A DNA stretch of 64,000 bases from Rhynochetos jubatus. Lineage: Eukaryota; Chordata; Aves; Eurypygiformes; Rhynochetidae. The stretch spans positions 17,063,501-17,127,500 of the forward strand of contig CM050656.1 in assembly GCA_027574665.1 (NCBI GenBank), given 5' to 3'. The notes under the pieces were generated by a model, which saw nothing but the letters and a program-made list of their open reading frames with translations, ran no database searches and had not been told where the DNA came from. Made by a program: the position numbers and the translations under genes. Shown one piece after another: positions 27,201 through 39,200 of this stretch (position 1 is its first letter; each line of letters begins with the position of its first letter).

Positions 27201-30200
27201 GTCTACATCTGTGTACTGTATGAATTTATCCTGTAATTTTATTAAGTGAGCAGTCTCCATAATTAGCGGTTACAAACACCTGGCTGCATTTCAAATTTTA
27301 AAGAAATCTTGGAAGCCTACCACTTCACCAAAATGTGAATGACTTGAATGTCTTTGCATTCTGCCAGTAAATAAAAATATACACCACTTACACCAAAATT
27401 ACATGCGGGAAAGAGACATACTTAAGGCAGACAAACATTTGTACAGTACAGCCAGGAGAAGTTGCAGTCAGCTCTGGCATGCTTTGTGAGGTTTCTTTCA
27501 AGGCCACTGTTAAATGTATGTTGCTGCATTATAGTAAAAAGAGTAGTAAAGGTAACTTACAGGAGGTCCAGTTTCCCCCTTTGGACCTCTGACACTTCCC
27601 ATTTCAAACATTTTGTCAAGATCTTCATAGTCATAAGCATAATTATCAATACCAATGTCATAACTGTTTTCCATGTGAGAAGTCTCGTCAGCATCAAGTG
27701 CACCTTCCTGCCATGGACCAAGCCGATTATCCAGAGAAAGGTCAGCAGACAAACTGTACAGGGTTGTGTTGAACATTTGCGGCTTTTTGCTTGGTTCACC
27801 TAAATACTGTTTTGCTTTGTCCACTCCCTTGCTTTTAGTTTTACCCTGTTTTACAGGGAAGATTGCGGAAGGCTCACTTTGTCTGCCTGTATCTTCTGTA
27901 GTATTATCTAAAGTATTCGGATATGATCCAGTGGGGGTTTTAGTGTTGTTTCTTTTTTTGCTTGGCTCCTGCTGATGAAGAGGCAGATTGACGTTCTCCT
28001 GGAGTTCTGTTTCAGGCCAAGCTTCCAGTAACAGAGCTTTGGTCCCTGCAATCTCCGACGCAGAAACATTTACTGACTCAAAGTATTCTGGCAGAAAGCG
28101 AATCTGAGCAATACTGGTAACAGGAATGTTTGATGCTTCTTTCCTTCTATCAGCAGATATACCCTCTGACTGTTTTTTCTCATCAATCATCATCTTCGAA
28201 AAAATATCCAGCCCATCTGCCACACGCGGAGCTCCCACCAGAGATCGATATGTTTCAGCCTGGCGACACTGCTGTTTCACATATTTACAATAGTTTGCAG
28301 AGGCTTCTGCAGAGGGAATAATATCTAGTTGACATATAACTCCTTCAAAGCTGACAGAGTTAGAGTTCATCCTTCCCAGGGTAAATAAACTATCCAAATC
28401 AAAAGTCTCCACTTCAGAAAGTAATTCCCTGCTATAGTATTTCTTTCCACACTCAGCAAATATTGAGACAGTCTTGTCTCTAATGTCAATGGCCAATGAA
28501 TGCCATTGTTCATTATGAACACTATAATCAAACGATACGGACTGCTTCCCTCCAGTGTACACCACTACCTTTCTTGGTAGCAACTGGACACCAAACTGCA
28601 GTCTACTTTTGTTCCTAATACTGAAAAGGAAAGCATTATTTACTCTGTAAGAGTACAACCCAACCAATATGGTGAACTGATGCCCTAGATTTGATGGTAT
28701 AACTTGAACGATGGGGGACTCAATATGGGCATCACTAGTTAGTACAACTCCTGATACAGTTAGACGAACACCCTGAGGTAACAGAGATGATGTTGAGGGC
28801 ACTGACGTCTCTGAGGACTGTGGAACATCTTTCACAAGGCCTAGTTGATGAAGAACATCTATGGCTGTAAAAAGAAATAAAGGCATACTGTTGACTTTGT
28901 TTACAACCTCATAAATTCAGATCCATATAAACAAACATACACACAACATCTTAACAAATCTGTACTTCCCAGAGCATATATACTGCACACAGCAAGGTCA
29001 CTAGAGAGGCACACAAATCATTCACATAAATCAAACAAATAATTAAAGCCAGAACAAAATTTCCATCTTAAAAAAAAGAAAAAAACCACACAGAAAGGCC
29101 CACATAATGCCCACTGTAGGTTAATTCATTTATGAAACTGAAAAATCTCCTTTTGCTGTCTTCAACATTTTCAGTTGTCAATGAACATGCTTTGTTAGTT
29201 CCTTATTTATTTGGCTGATCCTGCCTACTCTTTCAGCAGATAAATTTTTTTTAAACCTTTTCTTCTGCAAAAACCGTCTGCAATAAAACCATGCCTTCCC
29301 TCTTTATCTGAAAAGTTTAATTTAAAGTACTTGAGGGCAGGGTTGCTTAGTTTTTAAGAAGGGACAAGCTACTTATAACACAGTAACGCCTCAGTGGAGC
29401 ATCATAAGATAGTCACTGGCTCAAAGCAAAAGACAAAAGTAAGCCTTGCGGAGGAGCTACTATGTGCTGCAGAATAATTCAACTGGTACCTGGGAAGAAC
29501 GGCTGTTGCTTGCACCAGGGAGCTCTCCTCCTGCCAAGAAGGCCCCGTGCCATTACAGAGCTGGCTTCAAAGGGAATTGTTTTCCCACTGGGATCACCCT
29601 TGGTTGTGTGTATCTATGCCAAAGTTAGTCAGACTAAGAGAAAACAAAAGATCTTTCCAAGGAAAGATGCAACAGAGTGCACTGCTGCCTCCTTTCCCTT
29701 CACACAGTTTACTTGTTAGGGCCACAGATGAGGGGAATGCTGCAGAAGCAGAAGTGGTGAGGAGCAAGGAAAGACAAGAAATGTCCAGACCCAGGGGACA
29801 GTGCTCCCATCTTCTGGCTCATCTGTCCTCTCAGTGAATGTAAGGCTGCAGCTACCCAGACAAGCTACTGAATTGAGTACACACCACAGCAGGAGACAGC
29901 AGTGGACATTAAGGAGGCAGAGAAACCAGCTGTCCTATTGATTTATGCCCTATAGATTCAGCTTTGACATATGCGAGTCTGCACAGGAGATCTTCCTAAA
30001 GAGTGGAATGGGCAGTGGTGTTTTCACTGTTTGATTCTCTAGCATCTTACATAATGTGTGCTTTGTGCTTTAGCCCTTTCCTTAGCCTGGACCTTAGAGC
30101 ATCTCCATCTTATCCGGCTAAATATCTTCACCTAATGGATAGAATCATAATTATCTAGCCTCCTGAAAAATTGAAGTAATATCTGACCCAGGGTAAGGAA

Positions 30201-33200
30201 TCAAAGCCAGTTTCCTCCTAAAGGGTAAATCAATGGTCAAAGATGACTGAATTAATTTGGTATTGCCTAAATCAGATTTAGGAATGTTGGAGTCGGTGGG
30301 CATAAACACCTTCTTCCTTCAGCATGCATATAAAGACACCCTTATATCCCTTACGATGCAGCTGAAACAGAAACACTACAAAGGCTTGAATAGGAGCTAA
30401 ACTGCACGTCCCCAGCACGCTTCCTGTAGGGTTGCAAAATAAGACAACACTTTCAGCATTGATTGGTAAAACTGCTTGTCTGAGTGTTTTGTGAAAAGTG
30501 CCACAGAAATAATGTAGACTGAGACAAAACACAATCATGGAAATAAGAGAGAAGAAGGTTGGGAGCTAAAACACATGACATGAGAAAAGGCTAGACCAGC
30601 TACATTTGCTTGGCCTGGGGATTGGAAGGTTTGGGGGAATCTAATTGCGATTTTCCATTATCTGATTTGGGGTTATAGGGAAAAAAAAAAAAAACTCAGT
30701 AACAGGCACAAGCTGCAACACAAGATATCCCAGCTCCATGTAAAGAAAAAGCAGTCTCACCACAAAAGTGGTGGAGGCCAGAGACATTGTGTATTCTCCA
30801 TTCTCAGAGATTTTCAAAGCTGAACTGGACAGGATGCAACAGTCTCAACTTCAACATTGACCCTGACCTCAGCAGGAGGTAGGGTTAGATGAGTTCAATG
30901 TTCCTTCAACCTAAATCTTTCAATTTTCTACACAAGTGGAAATGGAACATTGTAGTTTTTATAAAGAGCATTGCACAGAAGCATATGATGCCATCTTTTT
31001 TCTCAAAACTGGAACAACCGACTGGACCTGTGCTTCAGTGAACTGCTTATATTAAAAATGACTAGTGGTATCAACAGTTAAACTCACCTAATAAGCCTGG
31101 CTGGGAGGAGTCTGGCACTTTCCGTAGCACTTAGCTGAGGGTACTTTTCCTATGCCTATTGTGCTTATATTAAGCAAATAAAGCTATTAAATGGCATTAA
31201 CAAAAATTTGTAGTAACCAAGAATAGTTAAGGATTCTCTGCTATACTAAGAGAAATGGGCAACTGGAACAAATGGATGTTCACTCTTTTAGTGGGAAAAA
31301 AGTTCTCCTTTCCCAGTCTTTCCTTCCTCTGTTTACTGAAGGTATTCATAGCAAACTTTAAGAATAGACAGATGTTGGCTTAGTTTCAGTGGTAAGTTAT
31401 GAAAAGAGCCTGAGATTTCCTTGAGAGTGGTAAATTAGAACCAAAAGCATCAACCTGAATGCACTATACATCTTGAAAATTAATTACACACCTTGTAGTG
31501 TTTCTAGTCATGTTTCAGAATCATGGACATGCCAAGATTATCCTGGCGGGTAGCCAGTGCAGACAGAGGTATGGAGAAAGCATATCTTTGCAGAAAGTCG
31601 TGTGTACGCCAATTTCTCAAGATGTTTTGCCTCAGAGCAATTAATTTACTATGGCTGTATTTTTATCTGTCAAACTGATAACAGAGGTCAGGTTATTGCA
31701 GAGCTTCGAAGCACAATGTATCTGCTAATGAACCACCGCACTTTCCCAGGACCCCGGCCCTGCGTGGTCTGCATGTAGTTACAGAGGAGAAAGCTGTACT
31801 TGTACTGCTCCTGTGAAAGCTAAGGAGAAAGACAGGTCCCGAGCCCTGGGCAGTGCAAAGGTCTTACGCCTGCAGATAATGCCCCAAGGCTGGAGACACA
31901 GCTCCAGCACTTTTGTGAGCTGGCTGGGCCAGCTGACTGCACAGAGGAGAACAGCTAATAATCTAACCTAAGGTTGTGTCTAAGTATCACATCCTAAACT
32001 GAAATATTTGGCAAGTACTTGTATTTTTAAATATTTCTAATTATATATTTGCATTTAGAAATAATGCACATAGTCTGTCCAAAGTATTATAAATTGAAGT
32101 ATAAAACAAAAAGCTTAAACTGGCTTAAAACAGTCAATTTTAAAATGACATTCGAGAGTATCACTACTAAATCTCAAACTGCAAGCAAAAGTGCCAAAAT
32201 TTTGGCAGGTCTGAATTGAAAACAGCACATCGTTTAAAACTTATTAAAACAAGGAAAATCATCTGAGAGCATCATGAGGAATAAGACATGTTCTTCACAT
32301 CCTGCAAACAGATTTCTGCGAACAATGACAAGTCCTGAGAAAGCTAAACAAATAAATGCTGTGTGAAAAATGACAGCAAAAGTTTAAGTATCAACTAATT
32401 ATTCCTTGTTGACTTGCTGCCTGTTAACCCACCATGAAGCCAAAAGGCTGTTCCAAACCTTTTTGGCCAGTCATTTAATTTCTGGTCCAACATGTATTTT
32501 TATTTTATTTTAAGGCTTTCAGAAGCTCTTGGCAGTACACGGGGTTTTGGGAGCAGGCAACCATCTCAACTCTTCCTCCCAGCATGACAACCACTATTTT
32601 CTTTACCTATCAGTAGTCAGTTTCTTTTGTTTACCCATGCCTGCACAACATCTGTCTTCACTTACTGTTCACTCAACCCATTAGTCCCCTGAATCTTCTT
32701 GAAGGAAAGCTCATCTTCTTGAAGGAAAAGTTGTTTGGGGGATTTTGGTATCAAGTGCTTTCCTTCCACCTAGGAAGACTTGAAAAATTCACAACCTTAC
32801 TGCATTCATGAGGGGAGGGAAAACCTACCACCACACCCCTATTCTGTTCAGCCTTTTTTGTTCATTTTCCACATTCCTCCACACTCGTGACTGCTCTGAC
32901 GGCAGATATTTGGGGTGCTCTCTCAGTTTCAGCAATCCCAGTATACACATTACTCGCTTTCCATTTACCAGTATGAGTAAGGGCAAGACAAGAGTCATTC
33001 ACAGCCAGTTCCACCAGGACTGAGAGGTTGCCCATTTCTTATGTGATACTGCATCTGCAATAGGGTAAATTAAGATACCTGGCTGCAACCAACGCTCTAC
33101 TGGACATCAAGCCAAGTGACTAGCATAGGAAAGCCAACCAGATACAGAATTGATGTATGTACTTGAGCCACACTCCAAGTACTATTTGTAAAGGCTCAGG

Positions 33201-36200
33201 CTGTATCTTTACATGTATTTCACTGAACACAATTTACAGCAGCCTACCAAAACGAACAAGGCATAGTTTCTCAAGTAAAACATGCAGAGGCTGCCCCATC
33301 AGCTCAAGAGAGAAGGAATGTTAATTACTCCAACTAGCATCTTCATATTTGGCAGAATAATCTTCCTTTTTTTGAAAACACAACTGCCAAGAAAGTTTTA
33401 ATAACAACTTAAATGTTAACATATTCCTAATGGGCAGACAATCCTGTTCCTGGACGAACTCTAAGCACTGCAAATGGAACAGTGCTAGCTCTACAAGCTG
33501 TACACCCAGACTGAAGGACACACTTCAGCTGCTCTTTTTTTGAGGTTTCCTCAGACTGCTGTTCCTCAAACTCCTTTTTGCAACACTGCTTACACACAGT
33601 GCAAATAAATTGCATGAGGGATCTAATTCACCCACAGGCAAAAAGTTGCATCAAGGTTCAACGCATCATTTTGACCCTAAGAAAACACTAAAAGAAAATA
33701 AAGCCATGTATGGCATCTGCACACAGCAGGTGCAGGGGAGTTCCCATTCAGCAAGGCTTCTCATGTGGCTATCTAGAAATGCTGCTGAGTAATAAAAACG
33801 AAGTAGGAAAGCTCCTTCCTCTGCTGGTGACCCAAAAAAAAAAAAAATCAAATATAAACATGCCAAGACTGGTGGCTTTATGCCATTTCTGCACAGCGGT
33901 ACTCTCAGCCAAGAGGCTGAGCCTCTGACTGCACCCACTCCCCAGTGCCACTGCCGCCCCTCATCCCGTAGCCTTCACAGCCCCCACCTGAAGTTTCGTT
34001 AGGAAAGCAATTCTCCCAGGAGAAGGGAATGGCACTGTTATTTCTTTGCAGAGGAGGAAGGTGGGTTGGAGTGGTGAAGACAATGCAAACCATCGCTGCA
34101 CACCTGTCTCTGCCATCTCTGCTCCCACTACACCAGGAAAGTGCAAACTGCCTCCCTAAAACAGCCTCTCCCCTTGCCATCCGCACAGGCCTGGAGCGAG
34201 GCAGGCCACACACATCTATGGGTGCTGCCTCTCCTCTCATGAGAACTTGGCTCAGCTATAGAAAAATCCAGTAAAATCCCATCATCGCAAAAGCAGATGT
34301 CCCCCACTGAGCTGAATGTGAAAAAAATCAACAACCAATCTTACCACGCAAACAATTAGCAACTAATGGAAGACAAAACTACAGAGAGAACAGGGAAAAA
34401 CACACAACTGAGGAAAAAGGCACTGGTGAGAATAATGGTGGGAGGCTGCTAAGATATCCCACCGGGCTTGAGCAAAATCTTACCACAAACAAGTCTTGTC
34501 TTAACCATGCAACCCAGCTGTTTGTACTCAGTTTAACACACTTAGCCATGGACGACCTGTTTCTTGCTTCACCTGTACAGTGAAGGAACATGGCAGAGAA
34601 TTGATGCTGCCACTCTCCTGGCAGATAAGAAATGACTAGATGGCATGTTAGGCTCCACCACGTTGGGACTTAATATTCCCACAGCAGTCTGTAGTGCAAG
34701 CTGCACATCTGGTGCAGTTGTGACAGCAGATTAAAAAAAGAAACTGAAAACAAGTCAACCCTATTTCTTCACTAACATCTGCATCTGAATGCAAAGCCAA
34801 ATGAATACACAATTTCACTTTTGCTTTAATGATGCCAGCCTAGACTAAGCCTTTATTATATACAGTCGTTTGCTTGCACAGCCCTAAGTGCAAAGGTAAC
34901 TCAGTCATAGCTTGCCACCCCCAAGGACACCCACTTGGAGTGAAGACACAATCAAAGCCTTTTCACTGTACAAGGCTTCTCTTTTATGAAGAGCTTGCTT
35001 AAATATGTAAGCAATTTCATAGACAGAAAATCTGAGTAATTCTCAAAAGGTCATTTTTTTCCAAACTGGTTGCTTTAAATTTTTGCTCTCATTATGCTGT
35101 AGCTGGTATTTTCTTTAGGTCACCCTTAAGGAACTGAACCTAAGGTCACTAGTAAAAACAGCCATCTACTCTTTTCATCTAGTAACAGATTATACAAATG
35201 TCTGATTATAAAACAAAGCATTCTCACCTTGTTTGGGTACTTGTGCAACACCCACAGCTATACATATTGCAATAAAAAGGAGAGTTTTCCTAAAAGGGAA
35301 AGAAAGAAAAGAACATGTGAGGAAACATCTAAAGTTTCAGAACTCCAAGGAATTAGAAGCTTGATTCAACATCCAAAGTCAATGGCAGGATACCACCGAC
35401 TTCAGCAAGTCCTGGATCAAAGCCATCACATTGTACAACTTTCCACTGAAGCTGAGAAGCTGTTTTACACAAAGATCAAGGATTATATATGCCTTCATAT
35501 ATAGTTCATATATTTTACACTGGTTTATATTAAAAAAAGCAAGTTTGCTTTTTTTGAAAATCTGGTTTATATTTTCATGCAGCAGCCTTCAAATATGAAT
35601 GCTGCTATGTAGCAAATTTCTTCCTGGAAAAAAAAAAATGTTGCTGTAAAGAAACTGTAAAATAAATGACAAGTTAATACCTGTAGAGATCATTAGATTT
35701 TTTTTTACCTATCAGTCTTGTCACCACAGCATATCATTTTACTCTAAATGAAAATGTGTTGCACTTTTGTTCCTGTATTATAAAATTTTGTTATGTTACA
35801 AACAACACCTGCTCTTCAAAAACTAAAACAAACAAAAAAACACATCAAACCCATCACATTTTGACTTAAAACTTCATTCTCAGATAGTCCAATACTGATA
35901 GGTATCATAGGCTCACCAACTGCAATTAATGTATGTAAGGTTGATATAGATTAAGTGCTCAAAATTTGCTTTAAATGAAAAATGTTAGATGTTGGGCAAA
36001 GAATACATTTTTACCATGGTTAAAAACAGACGGTCCGCTGGCTTTTACTCAATTATCATATTAGCCAGATTAGCATCTAATCACGCTCTTATCAGTGATC
36101 GAATTTTTTAATAAATGAGAAATGTATTTTCTGTTAGTGTCAGACATCTAAGCACAGAAACAGATGCATGTAACAATAATGGTAAGCTGTATCTATTTAG

Positions 36201-39200
36201 TTCTAAGAAGAAATGTTTCTAAAATATCACAAATACAGTTCTGATGCTAACTACTCAACTCACACTCTAGCCTCAGCTCAACCCTCTTGCTCATTAACAC
36301 GTCACCTCATTGATTTCCCGCAACATTAAACATTAGGTGGACAAAAAGTGTTTGCTGAACCATGCCAACGAGCACTTGAGTATCTGTTCAGATCCAAACA
36401 GCAGTGACAGACAAGTGCCTCCACTGAGCGTTCGCTGCCGGGTTGCCTTCAACTCATGGGGTAACATATGCAGAAACCAAGTATGAGCAATGCTACAATG
36501 AGAAAAAAATCATGCTATGATTTAAATATATATATACGTACAGACACATATATGGCAGTATTTAGTGAAAAATCTTAATATTCCTTGCAAGGGTTTGCAA
36601 TTCAAACATTTCAGAAACATTCAAGTGCATGAAAATCACAGAGCAAAAATCATCCATTTGCTCAGTCAAACAAAGCCAGGGGGGTGGGTTAATATTCATT
36701 GATCTAGCAGGGGATGGGTATGGTTACTTACTCTCCTTCCCCTTACGTAGTTTCACTGTGGGGTTGCAGCCCAGTTTCAAACCAAGTCCCTACCTTAGGG
36801 GAACAGGGTACTCACAGCTGGTGCCACTGCTCTTTGTGGGCCCCCTCCTCAGCCCAGTCCAACCCAAGCATCAGGTAGTTCTCAACTACCCCTTCCGCAA
36901 GCCCAGCCCTTGATCTTGGACAAAATTAGGTCCATGAGTTACATACCTACATGTGGGTTTGCGTATTGTGAGAGCTTAAGTTTTGGCAATCAGAACAAAA
37001 TGACAACTTAAGGAACAGTAAGGCATGATAACAGTAATATTTTGTCATTGCATTGCAACTACAAAACTGTAAATATATCATGGTTTTTAGAAGAAAATGC
37101 ACAAAACGTACAGGTGTGCTGGTTTGAGGCAGGAACGAGCTGCTGTCCTACACAGAGCTGGCTGGCCCACATGGCAGAGGGGTTTTGTCTCATTGCATGG
37201 TACCTCAGGCTCGGCGGCCAGGCTGGGTGTGCACATGGGCAGTTTGGAAGGCACGAAGTTGCCCTGGGGTGGAGGATTCTTAAGGCTTTTAGCTAGCTGA
37301 CAGCAGGGTGGTTAGCACCTTTGCTAGCTCCTGGCTCAGTTGTCAGCAAGGGAGCAGTCCTTTTGTTAGTGGTTTGGGGTGTGGGTGGGATGTTTCTCAG
37401 ACTGCTCGCTGCCTTTGGGACCTGGCTGTGTGTTGGTTGGTGAGTGGTGAGATACTGCATCATATGTTGTATTTTCTATTTTTTTAATTATTTATTACTA
37501 GTAGTATTGTTCACATTGGTATCACTACAATTTTCATTTATAATATTAAATAGTTTTTATCTCAACTTTTACGAGGTTTCCTTGTCTTTTCCTCTGACTC
37601 TTCTTCACTGTGGTAAGGGGGAAGGGAGGTGAGTGAGGGACTGAGTGATATTTAATTGCCAGATAAGGTTAAACCATAACAGGATATTAAGAAATACGCA
37701 TCACTGCTCCAGTTCCAATCACAGAAGTGGAATGGAGTGGAAACTAGACCTTTAAATCCCAACGTGCTTGTAAGTGCATGTTTTCTAATTAACCACTGCA
37801 GTCCTTAGCTATTCCTTTCTTCAGACTTCCTCTTGCTACAGCCATGAAGTGTCTACTGGAGCAGTTCTGCCACTCCTGCAAAAGACTTCATACTGACTGT
37901 TGTCCAAACAGCAGGTCAGGTATGGGACCCTCAGTTTATTTCAGCTCTGAAGACCAGAATGCAAATTCATAGTTTCTGTGGCACACATCGCATCATCTTT
38001 AGTTCTAATGAGAAGGTCAGTGACAGGAGATAGCTGTGTTAGGAAGAAAGTTCAGGCATTGTACTGTATCAGCTAAGACACAGGATAACTATTTACGTAT
38101 TTGACTTTCATGTGCACAAAATGGATTCACAATTAAAAATAGCATAAAACATTTTAGTTAACTCCAAAGTCAGGATGCTCAAAGAACCCCAGAGCCCAAA
38201 ATGCAAAGGTGACTCCTCTTAACTTTACCACAGCCTCTTCCACAACATCAGCCAGGCACAAGCTGTGTGTCAGGTATCTGCCTCCATCACCTTCCAGCAA
38301 ATGTTGCAGGAAGACAAGAAATTCCAAAATGCTCCCAAGGCTGTAAATTACAGAGATGTAACTGGATATACAGAAACATTTAATGAGAGGTAAAGACAAA
38401 TGTCTGGCTTACGCAGTGCTCTCCAGCTAATGTCAAGAACAGATGAGCTAAGAGAAAAAACAGGGACCAGAGACAACCATAGGGCTGAAGGTCCTCTAAT
38501 GTGTGGGAAAGTTAAGTCTTCCTTCTACCTTTTTTCACAAGTAAAACTTTCTGTAGATGAACCCATGTGCAGCCTAAAGCAAAGTTGTACAAGGGAGCCC
38601 TCCATGGCCAAAGATAAACAAAAAAGAAAAGAAAGAAAGAATTCTTTCTGAGAGAATCCATTCAACCAAGAAGGGAGGGTTTGCACAAGACCTCTACTCT
38701 GTGCATTTGCAACTTCTAAACTGCAGAGCAGCCAGTTCTCAGTCTCCATTTTCACACCAGCACTGCCACTAAGCCACTGGGCTCCCTGCTGTGCAATGCA
38801 TTTGTGGCTTGAGCCATTGTCTGCCATAGCTGCAAGGAACAAAGTAGAGCCTAGGCATCTCTTGAGCTTCCCCCCCCACATACCCTTTCATGCTTTTCCC
38901 TATTTTACATTCAGGCACAAGCTGAGGGCACCTATATAATTGTTTGTAGGAAGGCACGATCAAATACGGTTGATCTATTCTACCACTTTAAACAGAGCTT
39001 ATCTTCCTGATAATCTTGGACGTTTTGTGGCTGTTTGCCATTTCCGATGAGCTACTATCCATGGTTATATTTTTCCATTAAGGGTGATGGACGGATGAGG
39101 AAACTGATATGCTTTTAAACAAGTTGTGGCAAGCAACCACAACAATAATCCACCCTCTGAAGACTCTTCAGCAGCATACAGACCTGGGGTTTGGTCAGGG

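Larger units (their letters stand above)
20308..27560 (-). other. COL24A1 intron 3
   Basis: The longest intron (about 7.3 kb). Holds the A19-G14 junction, the A/C-rich stretch, the (AT)n repeat, and a TAAT-rich block at 22798-22880. No coding sequence seen. Confidence 0.88.

Noticed and set aside
27510-27560. Extension of the exon 3 frame beyond the donor (VSYLYYSFYYNAATYI)
   Set aside because: The GTAAGT donor at 27555-27560 and the Gly-Pro-Pro to Gly-Pro-Pro join with exon 4 show this is intron.
1063-28864. Identification as COL27A1 or a COL5/COL11 chain
   Set aside because: The order and content of exons 3 to 12 and the N-terminal MHLGAERTRRG match COL24A1 specifically.
28865-28886. ATG in front of exon 3 (MPLFLFTAIDVL) as the protein start
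   Set aside because: These codons lie in the intron before the TTTTTACAG acceptor. Exons 1 and 2 supply the true start and signal peptide.
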